Below, piece after piece: positions 28,122 through 38,000 of a DNA stretch of 64,000 nucleotides. Numbering within the stretch: the stretch's first letter is position 1; each line of letters opens with the position of its first letter. This stretch comes from Peteryoungia wuzhouensis (GTDB taxonomy: Bacteria; Pseudomonadota; Alphaproteobacteria; Rhizobiales; Rhizobiaceae), in the NCBI RefSeq assembly GCF_003205195.1, contig NZ_QJRY01000001.1, positions 744,001 through 808,000 on the forward strand, read 5' to 3'. The notes beneath the pieces were generated by a model. The model did not search any database, was not told the origin of the DNA, and saw only the letters and a program-made list of their open reading frames with translations. A program made the translations under genes and the position numbers.

Positions 28122-28229
28122 TTGTCTCATTGATCGAATTCGCTGCAAGATGCCGCAGTGCAGCATGCATATGCCTTGATTTTATTCAGATTTCCTCTTG
28201 TGAATTTGACCTCGGATAAGCCATAGTCG

Positions 28230-28237
28230 AAGCGCTT
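28230..28237. promoter_or_regulatory. LacI-type operator 3 in the agl control region
   Basis: AAGCGCTT inside CGAAGCGCTTTGG, 52 bp upstream of the aglR start, suggesting AglR autoregulation and possible looping with operators 1 and 2. Confidence 0.6.
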
Positions 28238-28288
28238 TGGAGCGCAATGGAGGGAGTTTGCGCCCCAACTCGGAGAGGAATGCCACCG

Positions 28289-29320
28289 GTGAACCTAAAA
28301 GAACTGTCGCAGATGCTCGGGCTGTCGCAAACGACGATCAGCCGCGCGCTCAACGGTTATCCGGAGGTCAGCGAAGAAACCCGGCAGCGGGTTCTGCTGG
28401 CCGCGAAAGAAACCGGATATAGACCCAACCGGGCGGCACAGCGGCTGGCAACGGGAAAGGCCGGGTCGATCGGCCTGATCATGCCGATCTCGCCCGACCA
28501 CAGTTCCGATATGCATTTTGCCGAGTTCCAGAGCGGTTTGGCGGAAGCCGCCATCATCAACGATTTCCACTTCGTCATCATGCCGGCCAAGGCGAGCCAG
28601 GAGGAAGAAGCGATCCGCTGGCTCGTCGCAAGCGGCAGCGTGGACGGCTATTATCTCGCTTATGTGCGCGAGAGGGACCCGCGCATTGCCATGGCAAAGT
28701 CGCTGGCCCTGCCCTTCATCGTGCATGGGCGGTCCTATGGCATGGAGCTCGACTACCCCTATCTCGACGTGGACAATGAAGGCGCGTTTTTCGATGCGAC
28801 CCGCTTCCTGATGCAACTCGGGCACAAGCGTGTCGCGCTTCTCAACGGTCCGGCCGATCTCGACTTTGCCTTCCGGCGCAAACTCGGCACTGAGAAGGCG
28901 CTGGCGCAGGCGCAGCTCAGTCTCGACCCCGCGCATGTCCGCCACACCTTCATGGGTGACGAACAGGGCTATCGGGGCATGAAGGAAATCCTGGCCCATC
29001 CGGAGCGACCGACCGCCGTGCTCTGTGCCAGCACGGTCCTGGCACTCGGCGCCGTGCGGGCGATGAACGAGGCGGGGCTGAAGCTCGGCGGCGACATGTC
29101 GCTGATCGCCCATGACGACGAATTGCCGCTCCTGAAGCCGGAGAATTTCTCCACGCCCCTCACCACGACGCGGTCGTCGCTTCGCGCGGCCGGGCGGCGT
29201 GTTGGCGAACGGCTGATCGCGATGATCGGAGGCAATACCCCTGCCCTGCCGATGCAGGAATTGTGGAAGGTGGAACTCGTCGTCCGGGCCTCGACAGGTC
29301 CTGCGCCAGCTGGCGCCTGA
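28289..29320 (+). CDS. aglR: LacI-family repressor of the agl operon
   Basis: A 343-aa regulator. The helix-turn-helix is at the extreme N-terminus (NLKELSQMLGLSQTTISRAL), followed by the hinge (YRPNRAAQRLATGKAG) and a periplasmic-binding-like effector domain. GTG at 28289 is preferred because the GAGAGGA site is at correct spacing and the HTH then starts at residue 2; ATG 28280 sits directly on that site. It is divergent from aglEFGAK and presumably represses it in the absence of alpha-glucosides. Confidence 0.92.
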   Translation: MNLKELSQMLGLSQTTISRALNGYPEVSEETRQRVLLAAKETGYRPNRAAQRLATGKAGSIGLIMPISPDHSSDMHFAEFQSGLAEAAIINDFHFVIMPAKASQEEEAIRWLVASGSVDGYYLAYVRERDPRIAMAKSLALPFIVHGRSYGMELDYPYLDVDNEGAFFDATRFLMQLGHKRVALLNGPADLDFAFRRKLGTEKALAQAQLSLDPAHVRHTFMGDEQGYRGMKEILAHPERPTAVLCASTVLALGAVRAMNEAGLKLGGDMSLIAHDDELPLLKPENFSTPLTTTRSSLRAAGRRVGERLIAMIGGNTPALPMQELWKVELVVRASTGPAPAGA

Positions 29321-29346
29321 CATGCCGTGAACAGACTTTCCTGACT

Positions 29347-30246
29347 TCAGAACTTCGGAGCGGTTTGACCCGCCCGGCGATAGGCGGCGATGACCGTATT
29401 GGCCATCAGCATGGCGATGGTCATCGGACCGACGCCACCCGGAACCGGGGAGATTGCGGCGGCCACCGGCTTGCATTCGGCAAAGGCGACATCGCCGACC
29501 AGGCGGAACTTGCCTTCGCCACGTTCGGGTGCATCGATGCGGTTGATGCCGACGTCGATGACGGTGGCGCCCGGCTTCACCCAATCCGCCTTGACCATTT
29601 CGGGACGCCCGACGGCCGCCACGAGAATGTCTGCCTGGCGCGCCAAAGCCGGGAGATCCCGGCTTCGCGAGTGCCCCACGGTCACGGTTGCATTGGCCGC
29701 GAGGAGCAGTTGCGCCATCGGCTTGCCGAACAGGTTGGACCGCCCGATCACCAGCGCGTTCAGCCCCGACAGATCCTTGCCGTGGATCTGGCGCACGAGG
29801 ATCATGGCACCGGCCGGGGTGCAGGAGACGAGGCCCGTGTCCATGTCACCGGTGGCGAGCTTGCCGGCATTGACGACGTGCAGGCCATCAACGTCCTTTT
29901 CCGGCAGGATCGACTGGATCACCGGATCGCTGTCGAGATGTTTGGGCAGTGGAAGCTGGACAAGGATGCCGTCAATCTCGGGATCGGCGTTCAGCGAGGC
30001 GACGAGCGCCATCAGGTCATCCTGGGCGGTGTCTTCCGGGAGCGTATGCTGGATGGAGTTAAAGCCGCACTGCTTGGCCATGCGGCTTTTGGCGCCGACA
30101 TAGGCGTGGCTCGCCGGATCGTTGCCGACAATGACAACCGCCAGGCCCGGACGGCGATGTCCGAGCGTTTCGAGCTTCTCCGCCGCAGCGCTTACCGCTT
30201 CGACCACCGAGGCGGCCGCCGCCTTTCCATCAATCACCGTCGTCAC
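29347..30246 (-). CDS. folD: Bifunctional methylenetetrahydrofolate dehydrogenase/cyclohydrolase
   Basis: A 299-aa cytosolic enzyme of normal length. Visible FolD signatures include [20 protein letters not shown] with the catalytic Lys, and the NADP-binding [19 protein letters not shown], with [18 protein letters not shown] near the end. It interconverts 5,10-methylene- and 10-formyl-tetrahydrofolate. It starts at GTG 30246 (MTTVIDGK, the usual rhizobial start), with GAGGAAC 7 nt upstream. It converges with aglR over 26 bp. Confidence 0.96.
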   Translation of the reverse strand: MTTVIDGKAAAASVVEAVSAAAEKLETLGHRRPGLAVVIVGNDPASHAYVGAKSRMAKQCGFNSIQHTLPEDTAQDDLMALVASLNADPEIDGILVQLPLPKHLDSDPVIQSILPEKDVDGLHVVNAGKLATGDMDTGLVSCTPAGAMILVRQIHGKDLSGLNALVIGRSNLFGKPMAQLLLAANATVTVGHSRSRDLPALARQADILVAAVGRPEMVKADWVKPGATVIDVGINRIDAPERGEGKFRLVGDVAFAECKPVAAAISPVPGGVGPMTIAMLMANTVIAAYRRAGQTAPKF

Positions 30247-30365
30247 TGTGCTTGTTCCTCGCCTCAGACTTCCGGCAAGCTAGCGCCATCACAGACGTCG
30301 CGTTTGCCTGTCCCCGTCCTATGCTGTCAAATTGCGGCAATTTGCAAGGGTGGAAGAGACGGCTT

Positions 30366-30405
30366 CGTCGCAACAAAAATGCCGAGCGGCGCTTTGGTTG
30401 CGACG
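30366..30405. repeat. Inverted repeat downstream of the flagellar operon
   Basis: CGTCGCAAC (30366-30374) and GTTGCGACG (30397-30405) are perfect 9-bp arms around a GCCG/CGGC mini-stem. On the minus strand the mini-stem is followed by ATTTTTG. It lies 39-78 nt after the last flagellar gene and could be its terminator. Confidence 0.4.
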
Positions 30406-30443
30406 CCCGGCGATAGGAAACCAATGTGGCGGGTCCCGTGGAC

Positions 30444-30980
30444 TCAGTGGCCCGACGCCGGTTTTTCCTCGATTTTCTCGCCTTCGACGACCGTGGTCTT
30501 TTCCATCGGACCGGGCGCGCCATCGGCAGCCTTTCGGGCTGCGTCCTTCGAGACATAGTCGAGCTGTTCGATCATCACCTGATCGACCATGCCCTCCCCG
30601 AGCCGCGCATTCATCTCGGTCTTGATCTGTTCGCGGAACGCCATGACATCGAAGGTGCCGACATTGGCGATGTCGACCATCTTGTTGCCAACCAGCAGGG
30701 TGAACAGTTCGTCGGTCATCATCTCCGTGACCGGCGGCGCCTGGGTTTTCACCTTTTCCTTGTCCATCATGAAGGAGATGCGGGTCAGGAAGTAACCCTG
30801 CACATCACCCCCGGCGAGCACCGGAATGGTGATGGGCTCTCCCCGCACCAGTTCGAGCGCCGCCTTCTTGGCTTCGTCCTCGCTCGGTCCGGCAGGTGCC
30901 GTGGCAAGATAGATCGAGCCGTAGACGGCGCCGAGCGTCACGATGCAGACCCACAGACCGATTCCGAGTATCTTGCCCAT
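30444..30980 (-). CDS. FliL-like membrane protein at the end of the flagellar operon
   Basis: A 178-aa protein with one N-terminal membrane anchor (ILGIGLWVCIVTLGAVYGSI) and a periplasmic domain. The order of elements, a strand GYFLTRISFMMDKEKV, a helix EMMTDELFTLLVG, a helix FREQIKTEMNARLGEGMVDQ and a final strand VMIEQLDYVS, resembles FliL. It is shorter at sequence level than the clear fliL (53607) and is a possible second stator-associated factor. It overlaps the preceding gene by 1 nt (TGATG). The homology is suggested, not proven. Confidence 0.7.
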   Translation of the reverse strand: MGKILGIGLWVCIVTLGAVYGSIYLATAPAGPSEDEAKKAALELVRGEPITIPVLAGGDVQGYFLTRISFMMDKEKVKTQAPPVTEMMTDELFTLLVGNKMVDIANVGTFDVMAFREQIKTEMNARLGEGMVDQVMIEQLDYVSKDAARKAADGAPGPMEKTTVVEGEKIEEKPASGH

Positions 30981-31345
30981 CAGAACTCGCTGAACTGGAA
31001 CTGTTCCTGGGAATAGGTGCCGTCAGCATCCGCATCCCGCATGGCATTCTTCAGGAGATCCGCCACGGCGCGGACGGCGGAGAGATGTGCCTCGACACGG
31101 CGCGCATTGACCGCGAGCTTCTCCTTGAGAACATGCAGCTGATCAACATAATTGACGGCAAATTCGCGCGGATCGGTGTCGCGGAAAAGCATGGTCAGCT
31201 CATAGAGGCACCGGCTCTTGTGGGCATTCGACACCTTGAAGTCGAATTCCGGGTCCTTGCCGATCCGTTCGTTTTCGTTGTCGATGATGCGCTCCAGGCG
31301 GCTGAGTACCGTCTTGACGCGATATTCGCTCGAAACAACTTCCAT
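30980..31345 (-). CDS. Small helical flagellar protein, FlgN-like chaperone candidate
   Basis: A 121-aa soluble all-helical protein. VLSRLERIIDNENERIGKDP followed by HKSRCLYELTMLF resembles the leading helix of FlgN, the export chaperone of the hook-filament junction proteins FlgK and FlgL, whose genes are in this cluster. No other flgN is visible here. It overlaps its downstream neighbour by 1 nt and lies 24 bp after the FlgJ-like gene. Confidence 0.6.
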   Translation of the reverse strand: MEVVSSEYRVKTVLSRLERIIDNENERIGKDPEFDFKVSNAHKSRCLYELTMLFRDTDPREFAVNYVDQLHVLKEKLAVNARRVEAHLSAVRAVADLLKNAMRDADADGTYSQEQFQFSEF

Positions 31346-31369
31346 GAAATTATACCTTGTTTTTGATTT

Positions 31370-31927
31370 TTAAGGTTTCTGGCTTTCAGCGCCGGCGCCA
31401 AGGGTGCGCCGCTCAAGGTCGGTCACCCAGTTCAGCGCAGTCGTACGCTGTGCCTCATCGGTCCTCGCGTTCACCGTGTCTTCTCCACGGGTGCGCTGCA
31501 AAGCCTCGCTGTACATCTGCTTGGCGATGCCGACGCCACCGGATTCAGAGAGGACAGAGCCCATCTGCTCGGCCATCATGCTCTTCCACATCTCGCCTGC
31601 ATTGCCCTTGCCATAGACTTCCTCGCTGTCGCTTGGCAGCATGGTCTGGACGAAATTGGTCAGATAAACCGCCTCAAAGTCGCGATACACCTTCGGAACT
31701 TCGCCGGGCTTGTCATTCGTCTCGGCCGTCGCTTCAAGGCGGGCCGCATTGGTCGTGCGGTTGAGAATATCGACCGTTGCCCCGAAACCCGCGCCCTTTT
31801 CGGCCAGGCTGGTCGCGAGAAAATTGGCACGGTTGGTCTTCATCTGCGCCTGGGCAGCGGCAACTTGGGACGGATCTGCCGCACGGACAACGTCCAGCAC
31901 GAGATCGCTCGGAGGTGAAATGGCCAC
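31370..31927 (-). CDS. flgJ: FlgJ-like rod-binding protein without muramidase domain
   Basis: A 185-aa protein. Residues about 80-145 (YRDFEAVYLTNFVQTMLPSD, then WKSMMAEQMGSVLSESGGVG and IAKQMY) match the rod-binding N-terminal domain of FlgJ. The glucosaminidase half of enterobacterial FlgJ is absent, as is usual in Alphaproteobacteria; the separate lytic transglycosylase at 41766 may do that job. It initiates at GTG 31927, with GAGGA 7 nt upstream. Confidence 0.72.
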   Translation of the reverse strand: MAISPPSDLVLDVVRAADPSQVAAAQAQMKTNRANFLATSLAEKGAGFGATVDILNRTTNAARLEATAETNDKPGEVPKVYRDFEAVYLTNFVQTMLPSDSEEVYGKGNAGEMWKSMMAEQMGSVLSESGGVGIAKQMYSEALQRTRGEDTVNARTDEAQRTTALNWVTDLERRTLGAGAESQKP

Positions 31928-31960
31928 GATGACATCCTCGATTTATGTTCGAGGCGACTA

Positions 31961-32368
31961 TCACTCTCCAAGCTTGCTGGAGGCTGGTGTGCCAAAACGG
32001 ATGTCGATCAGATCGTAGATGGCGTCGTCATCGGCCGCACGCTCTTCATGCGCCCGGGCTTCCTTGCGGTTTTCTTCCAGGCGATCGCCTTTGGCGCGCT
32101 CGCGCATCAGCTTCATTTCCTGGACCTGCTGCAGGCTGTGCAACTGCTTATCGGTATTGGACAGGCGGTCGAAGCGATCGGCGTAGTTCTGCGCGAAAAG
32201 ACGGTGGAGCGGGTCGAGCGAGCCGATCGCCTCCATCACCATGTCCATCGAGCGGGCATTTTCCTCGATGCGCTGCGCGGTAATGCCGAGATCACTTTCG
32301 GCCATCCGCTCCATGTGCCGCTGCACCGCGACGAGACGTTTCAGCTTGTCCGATTTCTTCTGCGCCAT
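31961..32368 (-). CDS. Coiled-coil flagellar protein, FliJ-like candidate
   Basis: A 135-aa charged, nearly all-helical protein without membrane segments (KLKRLVAVQRHMERMAESDL; LHSLQQVQEMKLMRERAKGD). Length, coiled-coil character and position beside the export genes fit FliJ, the stalk of the FliI ATPase. fliI itself is 27 kb away in the cluster, with no fliJ beside it, which adds weight. Sequence identity to FliJ is not obvious. Confidence 0.6.
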   Translation of the reverse strand: MAQKKSDKLKRLVAVQRHMERMAESDLGITAQRIEENARSMDMVMEAIGSLDPLHRLFAQNYADRFDRLSNTDKQLHSLQQVQEMKLMRERAKGDRLEENRKEARAHEERAADDDAIYDLIDIRFGTPASSKLGE

Positions 32369-32381
32369 CGTCGCGTCGTCC

Positions 32382-33131
32382 TTAGAAATTGAAGATCATC
32401 GGGAAATAGCGGCCGAACTGCATGACCATTGCCGCGATGGTGAAATAGATCAGAATCAGGCCGCCGATCAGAAGATACGGCGTGGAGATGTAGAAAATCG
32501 GAACCTGCGGTGCGAGCTTGTTCACAAGACCTACGGCAAAGTTGAACATCAGACCGAAGATCAGAAAGGGACTGGACAGCCGCAGCATCAGCACGAAGGT
32601 CTGGGACAGGGTATCGGTCAGCGTGATCAGCATCTTCTGGCTGCCCGGCATGCCGCCGAGCGGCATCACCGAATAGGACTCCATCAGGGCCCTGAACACG
32701 ATGTGATGGAAATCGAGCAGGAAGAGCACGAGAAGGCCGGCAAAGCTCAGCAGGTTGGTCAGCTGGGTTTCACTGGTGTCTTCCAGCACGTCTCCGCCGC
32801 CCGGAGAGCTGAGGCCGATGGACATGGAGATCGCCGTGCCGGCGAACTGCAGGCCAAGCACATAAAAGCGCGGCACGAGACCGTACATCAGGCCGATCAT
32901 CAGTTCCGCCATCAAGACCGGAATGAGCGGCGCACCGCCACTGGCAACACGTGGATAGATGCTGTCGAAGAGCAGAGGCATCATCGCCATAGAGACCGAC
33001 ATGGCGAGAAAGAGCCGGGTCGTGGCGGAGATGCGGGCAGAAGAGAAGCCCGGCAGGGTCATGAAGCAGGCACCGATACGGCAGAAGACCGCAAACAGCA
33101 CCAGAACAGTCCCCTGCGGGTCGGATATCAT
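32382..33131 (-). CDS. fliR: Flagellar export gate protein FliR
   Basis: A 249-aa protein with about six membrane segments ([20 protein letters not shown] at the start; [13 protein letters not shown], a typical FliR segment). It is part of the FliPQR export gate inside the MS ring. Its start overlaps the flhA stop by ATGA. Confidence 0.95.
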   Translation of the reverse strand: MISDPQGTVLVLFAVFCRIGACFMTLPGFSSARISATTRLFLAMSVSMAMMPLLFDSIYPRVASGGAPLIPVLMAELMIGLMYGLVPRFYVLGLQFAGTAISMSIGLSSPGGGDVLEDTSETQLTNLLSFAGLLVLFLLDFHHIVFRALMESYSVMPLGGMPGSQKMLITLTDTLSQTFVLMLRLSSPFLIFGLMFNFAVGLVNKLAPQVPIFYISTPYLLIGGLILIYFTIAAMVMQFGRYFPMIFNF

Positions 33132-35215
33132 GAAATCGAGCCCAGAATCTTGATCTCGATGCCCTTGGCCAGTTCGACATGCGAGAGAACCGGCAGGGTG
33201 GCAAAGAGTCGTTCGATGATCATACGAACATAGGAGCGCGTTTCCGGCGAGGTTACAAGAACGAAGGGCAACCCGCGATCCATGAATTCACGGATTACGC
33301 TGCTCGCCTGTTCAGAAAACTCCTCGAGATTGCGCGGATCGATATCGAACTCGACAATTTCGCCCTTGGCATCGCGCTTGAGCGCCTGGTGGAAGACGAG
33401 ATCCCATTTGGAACCAAGGCGCAGAACACGCAAGACGCCGTTGTCCGTCAGGTCGCCGCACAGCTGCTGGGCCATGCGCACGCGCACGTGTTCGACGATC
33501 TGCTCGGTCTTGCGTACATGCGGGGCCAGTTCCGCAACCGCCTCGAGAATCAGGTGCAGGTTGCGGATCGACACGCGCTCGGCCAGGAGCAGCTTCAACA
33601 CCGCCTGCAGGCCCGAATAGGACATGTGCGACGAGCAGATCTCGTCGGCCAGCTTCTTGTATTCTGGGTCGAGGCGATCGATGAGGATCTTCACGTCCTT
33701 GTAGGACAGAAGCTGCGGCAGATTGTTTCGGATGACTTCGCTGACGTGGGTCAACACCACGGAGACGTTGTCGATCGGATGGAAGCCCTCGCGCTTCAGT
33801 TCCTCGGTGAAGGTTTCCAGAACCGAAACGGCCGGCATGCCGAAAGCGGGCTCGCGGATATCGTCGCCCGGAACATTCGGCTTGCGACCGGAGCCGGTAA
33901 CAACGAGGACTTCGCCGACACGCAGATTGTTCGAGGCAATCGTCGTCCCGTGGATTCGGATCTGGTAGGACTTCTCAGGGATGGCGATATCGTCGGTCAC
34001 CTTGATTTCGGGGACGACGAACCCGTACTGGCTGGCGAATTTCTTGCGCATCTTGCCGACACGGAAGGCGAGTTCCTGATGCGCGCCGAGCAGGCGCGTC
34101 GAGACGAGCTTGCCAAGCGCCAGTTCGATTTCGGCGGTCTTGAGCACAGACTTGACCGAGTCCTTTTCGGCTTCCTTGCTCTGGATGACCTTCTTCTCTT
34201 CCTGGTCGCGCTTGAGCTTGTTTTCAGCCTCGACCTGGCGCGGGATGAACCAGGCGCCGAAGGCCATGAGACCGCCAAGGGTCATGAAGGGGATGAAGGG
34301 CAGACCCGGAACGAGCGCCAGCGAGCACATCAGAGCGGCCGCGACGGAGAGTGCGCGGGGGTAGCCGCTCAGCTGGTTGACGACGGCCTGGTCGGTCGAG
34401 CCGGGAGTGCCGCCGCGCGAGACGAGAAGGCCCGCAGCCAGCGAGACGATCAGGGCCGGAACCTGGGAAACGATACCGTCACCAACGGAAAGCTTGACGA
34501 AGACGTCGGCCGCCTGACCGATTTCCATGCCATGGCGGAAATAGCCAATGATGATGCCGCCGAAGACGTTGATGGCCGTAATGATCAGGCCGGCGATCGC
34601 ATCGCCACGGACGAACTTGGACGCACCGTCCATAGCCCCGAAGAACGAGCTTTCCTGCTCCAGTTCGCGGCGGCGATGCTGGGCTTCGCGCTCATCGATG
34701 ATGCCGGCCGACAGGTCGGCGTCGATCGACATCTGCTTGCCGGGGATGGCATCGAGGGTGAAGCGCGCGCCAACTTCGGCGATACGCGTCGCACCCTTGG
34801 TGATGACGATGAAGTTCACCGTGATCAGGATCATGAAGACGATGAGACCGATGACGAAGTCGCCGCCCATCACGAGGTTCGAGAAGCCGGCGATGACGCC
34901 ACCTGCTGCGCCGTGTCCCTCATGACCATGGGACAGAATGACACGCGTCGTCGCAATGTTGAGCGACAGGCGGATCATCGTCGCGATCAGCAGAATGGTG
35001 GGGAAGGACGAGAAATCGAGTGGCCGCTGGATCCACAGCGAGACCATCAGGATCAGCACGGAGAAGGCGATCGAGAAGGCCAGACCGAGATCGATCAGGA
35101 ACGGCGGAATGGGCAGGAAGAGAATGCAGAGGATGAGGACGATGCCAAGGGCAAAGCCGATATCGCGCCCGCTGGGACTGACTTTCGGAATCACGAGTGC
35201 AGGTGGTTGCGCCAT
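33128..35215 (-). CDS. flhA: Flagellar export protein FlhA
   Basis: A 695-aa protein of normal length. About eight N-terminal membrane segments run to residue 320 ([20 protein letters not shown] first). The FHIPEP signature is at [20 protein letters not shown] and [13 protein letters not shown] large cytoplasmic C-terminal domain of about 370 residues follows, which docks chaperone-substrate complexes. It lies between fliQ (109 bp upstream) and fliR (overlapping). Confidence 0.98.
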   Translation of the reverse strand: MAQPPALVIPKVSPSGRDIGFALGIVLILCILFLPIPPFLIDLGLAFSIAFSVLILMVSLWIQRPLDFSSFPTILLIATMIRLSLNIATTRVILSHGHEGHGAAGGVIAGFSNLVMGGDFVIGLIVFMILITVNFIVITKGATRIAEVGARFTLDAIPGKQMSIDADLSAGIIDEREAQHRRRELEQESSFFGAMDGASKFVRGDAIAGLIITAINVFGGIIIGYFRHGMEIGQAADVFVKLSVGDGIVSQVPALIVSLAAGLLVSRGGTPGSTDQAVVNQLSGYPRALSVAAALMCSLALVPGLPFIPFMTLGGLMAFGAWFIPRQVEAENKLKRDQEEKKVIQSKEAEKDSVKSVLKTAEIELALGKLVSTRLLGAHQELAFRVGKMRKKFASQYGFVVPEIKVTDDIAIPEKSYQIRIHGTTIASNNLRVGEVLVVTGSGRKPNVPGDDIREPAFGMPAVSVLETFTEELKREGFHPIDNVSVVLTHVSEVIRNNLPQLLSYKDVKILIDRLDPEYKKLADEICSSHMSYSGLQAVLKLLLAERVSIRNLHLILEAVAELAPHVRKTEQIVEHVRVRMAQQLCGDLTDNGVLRVLRLGSKWDLVFHQALKRDAKGEIVEFDIDPRNLEEFSEQASSVIREFMDRGLPFVLVTSPETRSYVRMIIERLFATLPVLSHVELAKGIEIKILGSIS

Positions 35216-35324
35216 GTCTGTTCCATCTCTTCATGAGAAGTCGGCCAGAGGATCATATCTCTGGCAGTCTGCAGACGAGGGATAGAGGTCGAAGCTTGCG
35301 CGAGGGTGTCAACCTTGGAGGCCG

Positions 35325-35591
35325 TCAGAAGCCGGATTGCACCCGTGAGAATACCAGATTGGCAAAGAGGGAAATCTGCGCCCCGACGAAGGGAGCGGAT
35401 ATACCGATGGTGATCATGATGGCCAGGATCTTCGGCACGAAGGTCAGCGTCATTTCCTGGACCTGGGTCAGCGCCTGAATCAGGGCGATGACGATACCGA
35501 CGATCATACCGGCGGCAACAGCCGGTCCGGACGCGATCAGAATCGTCCAGATTGCCGATTGCATGATGTCCAGGGCATCTGCTTCATTCAT
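35325..35591 (-). CDS. fliQ: Flagellar export gate protein FliQ
   Basis: An 88-aa protein with two membrane segments (AIWTILIASGPAVAAGMIVG and KILAIMITIGISAPFVGAQI) and the conserved LIQALTQVQEMTLTFVPKI between them. It is a component of the export gate. The ATG at 35591 was chosen; length is standard. Confidence 0.97.
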   Translation of the reverse strand: MNEADALDIMQSAIWTILIASGPAVAAGMIVGIVIALIQALTQVQEMTLTFVPKILAIMITIGISAPFVGAQISLFANLVFSRVQSGF

Positions 35592-35647
35592 GGCAGTATC
35601 CTTCCGGAGCGGCGAATCATGCCCTCCACTCCCGAAGGCGTAGCATT

Positions 35648-36109
35648 TTAAGAGCCAGTCGTCGCCGGCGGAGGAGCGGGCTTTGTTCCCACACGAACAC
35701 CAACGCCGATCGGGATTTCCTTGCCTTCCGTCGTCGTGGCGACCATCGTGTCGGAGTAGACACGAACCGAGGCAACAATGCCCGAGATCGATTCATCGGC
35801 GCTGGTGATCGTCTTGCCGATGTAGGAGGAGGCGTTGGTCAGGGCATTGCCCTGGATCAGCGTCTGAAGGTTCGTGTTGGTCTGGATCGTCTGCTCGACC
35901 TGGGAGAATGTCGCCAGCTGGGCGATCTGCTCGCTGGCCTTCATCGGATCGGTCGGATCCTGGTTCTTCATCTGGGCGATGAGCAACTTTAGAAAGTTGT
36001 CATAGTCCAGCGAAGCCTTGGCAGACGCCGAGGCGGGCTTCTTTGCAGCGGACGCAGTCTCCTGCGTGCTGGTGCCTGTGTTCGAACCCGTGACCGGATC
36101 TACCGCCAT
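35648..36109 (-). CDS. flgD: Flagellar hook-capping protein FlgD (short form)
   Basis: A 153-aa protein. The N-terminal FlgD motif is [20 protein letters not shown], followed by [20 protein letters not shown]. It is a scaffold for hook assembly. It is much shorter than the enterobacterial protein (about 230 aa), because the C-terminal Ig/tudor-like part is reduced, as is common in rhizobia. Its start overlaps the flbT stop by 10 nt. Confidence 0.93.
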   Translation of the reverse strand: MAVDPVTGSNTGTSTQETASAAKKPASASAKASLDYDNFLKLLIAQMKNQDPTDPMKASEQIAQLATFSQVEQTIQTNTNLQTLIQGNALTNASSYIGKTITSADESISGIVASVRVYSDTMVATTTEGKEIPIGVGVRVGTKPAPPPATTGS

Positions 36110-36549
36110 GGCGCAATTTCCTTGCGGATCTGTTCGATCGTTGCCGGTGCCATTTCCTGGTTGTTGAGGATCTTGTCCTCGATCGGATAGAGCGAACGGA
36201 TCGCCTTCAGCGCATCAAACGCGCGGCCAGACGATACCATGCCGTCAATCCGCTTGAGTTCGGCGAGGATTTCCTCGTTTTCGAAGCATGTGAGCAGCAT
36301 GATGACCGACTTGCGGAACATGGCCAGAGACTGGTCCTTGCCCTCCGGGTTGATCAGCATCATCTGCGCGATGAAATAAAGCTGCCGCAACGGGGTCGTT
36401 GCCTGCTCGGGCTGAAGGACGTGGTTTTCCAGCAGGAATGTCACGTCGTTGAGAAATTCGAGAGCCACCTTGCGGTCGACGCGCAGAACCGCTCCGTTGA
36501 TGAAAATACGTTCGCCCGACTTGAGCGAGATGCGCAAAGTGCTCTTCAT
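36100..36549 (-). CDS. flbT: Flagellin synthesis regulator FlbT
   Basis: A 149-aa protein. The start [20 protein letters not shown] and [20 protein letters not shown] are typical of FlbT. In Caulobacter FlbT binds the flagellin mRNA leader and affects its stability. That fits this cluster, where the flagellin genes carry conserved leaders. It overlaps flaF by ATGA. Confidence 0.95.
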   Translation of the reverse strand: MKSTLRISLKSGERIFINGAVLRVDRKVALEFLNDVTFLLENHVLQPEQATTPLRQLYFIAQMMLINPEGKDQSLAMFRKSVIMLLTCFENEEILAELKRIDGMVSSGRAFDALKAIRSLYPIEDKILNNQEMAPATIEQIRKEIAPWR

Positions 36550-36893
36550 TTAAGTCCATCCCTGATGATGGTTGTCACGTCGATGATGCCCTGGAAATTT
36601 TCAGACTGGCGCTTCCGGATCCGGTCGCATTCCTTCAGTATCCAAATGGCTATGGAGATCAGATTGGCGCGGATGTCATCGTCCAACTGATTTTCGGGGT
36701 TCTGCAGGTCCTCGATCAGACGGACCCACACCCGCCGGGTATAATACAACGCTTCGATCGCCTCTCGCCCGTAACCGCTTTTGTCGCGAGCGGCGCTCAG
36801 AAGCTGGATGCAACGATCAAGGGCCTGGCGTTCGCGCTCCTTCGCATCGGCAACGCCATCTTCCATGATTTCGGCGTATGAGAACTGGTACAT
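36546..36893 (-). CDS. flaF: Flagellar biosynthesis regulator FlaF
   Basis: A 115-aa cytoplasmic protein ([40 protein letters not shown]). FlaF is needed for flagellin secretion and acts opposite to FlbT in Alphaproteobacteria. It lies 37 bp after flgL and overlaps flbT by ATGA. Confidence 0.95.
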   Translation of the reverse strand: MYQFSYAEIMEDGVADAKERERQALDRCIQLLSAARDKSGYGREAIEALYYTRRVWVRLIEDLQNPENQLDDDIRANLISIAIWILKECDRIRKRQSENFQGIIDVTTIIRDGLK

Positions 36894-36929
36894 TCAGTTG
36901 CCCTTCAGTTTCATTTCACCCTTTGCTCA

Positions 36930-37994
36930 TCAAAGGTAATTGACAAGGCTCAGCCCCTGGATCTTGGAGGTCAGTTTGTAAGATGCTTCCACCATGGACA
37001 GCAAACTGTTAACGCGCGTCGATGCTTCGTACGCATCGACCTCGATCTTGCTGGAAAGGCTGGTCTCTATGATGTCGACCTGGATCTGCAGAGACGCATC
37101 CGCCTTCTGGATCCGGTTTTCGGAAAGGCCGAGGCCCGTCCGGGTCGCGTTTACCCCGGTAATTGCTTTGCCGGTATAGCCGATAGCCGCATCGACGGCT
37201 GCGGAGACGGCATTGGCCGGGGCGCCGATCTGCAGCAATTCCTGCGTGATGACCGATGCCAGAGCGAAGTAGCGGAAGCCATTTTCGTTGGCAGAGGCCG
37301 AGGAGTTGACTGTTTCAGATTGGGTTATGCGGCTCGTCATCACCGTGTCGGTGGCACGCGACCAGTCGGCATTCCAGGCAGCGCCCGAATACATCGGCTC
37401 AAGCGTCGACGAGATGAAGTCCTGCATGCTCGGCGCTGCGCCCTTGGCCACGATCGTCGCCGCGCCAGCCTTGTCGGTCGGCGGAAAGCCGAAATAGCCG
37501 GTGAAGGCGGCATCAAAGGCCAATTTGGCGTCTGAAGTTGGCGTATACTCTGCCAACGGCTGCACGTCTGTGTTGATGCCGGCAAAGAGGAATTCGCCAT
37601 TGGCCGACTGATTGGCCATGCTTACCATGGTCGAGAGCGAGTTCTTCACGGTCATCACGGTCGTATTGATCGTGTCGCTGTTGGAAGCGCCTGCGATCGT
37701 GATCAGTGACGTGTTCATTTCCTCGGCCGCTTTGGCAATCTGGTTCAGGGCTTCCTGCGAAGCCGAGAGCCTTTGCGTGGCGATCGAATTGTTGCTGATC
37801 ATAGAGGTCAACCGCAGGCTTTCGCGGTTGAGATCAACGACGGTGGACGTCTTGCTGCCAAGCTCCGCACCGACATCGGCATAGGAACCGGTGCTGACTT
37901 CCTGCTGCGCCTTGAGCAACTCTGTCTGGGCCTGACGAATTGTCAGGCGCATAGAAGTCTGGGTAGAAAGGTTGGATACACTAGACGTCGACAT
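36930..37994 (-). CDS. flgL: Hook-filament junction protein FlgL
   Basis: A 354-aa protein with flagellin-type helical ends: N-terminal STQTSMRLTIRQAQTELLKA and C-terminal YEASTRVNSLLSMVEASYKL. It forms the junction zone with FlgK between hook and filament. It follows flgK by 6 bp. Confidence 0.95.
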   Translation of the reverse strand: MSTSSVSNLSTQTSMRLTIRQAQTELLKAQQEVSTGSYADVGAELGSKTSTVVDLNRESLRLTSMISNNSIATQRLSASQEALNQIAKAAEEMNTSLITIAGASNSDTINTTVMTVKNSLSTMVSMANQSANGEFLFAGINTDVQPLAEYTPTSDAKLAFDAAFTGYFGFPPTDKAGAATIVAKGAAPSMQDFISSTLEPMYSGAAWNADWSRATDTVMTSRITQSETVNSSASANENGFRYFALASVITQELLQIGAPANAVSAAVDAAIGYTGKAITGVNATRTGLGLSENRIQKADASLQIQVDIIETSLSSKIEVDAYEASTRVNSLLSMVEASYKLTSKIQGLSLVNYL

Positions 37995-38000
37995 TTGGGA

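Noticed and set aside
33179-35236. A 685-codon open frame antisense to flhA
   Set aside because: It has Arg/Asp/His-rich composition and no recognisable domain, and it mirrors flhA codon structure.
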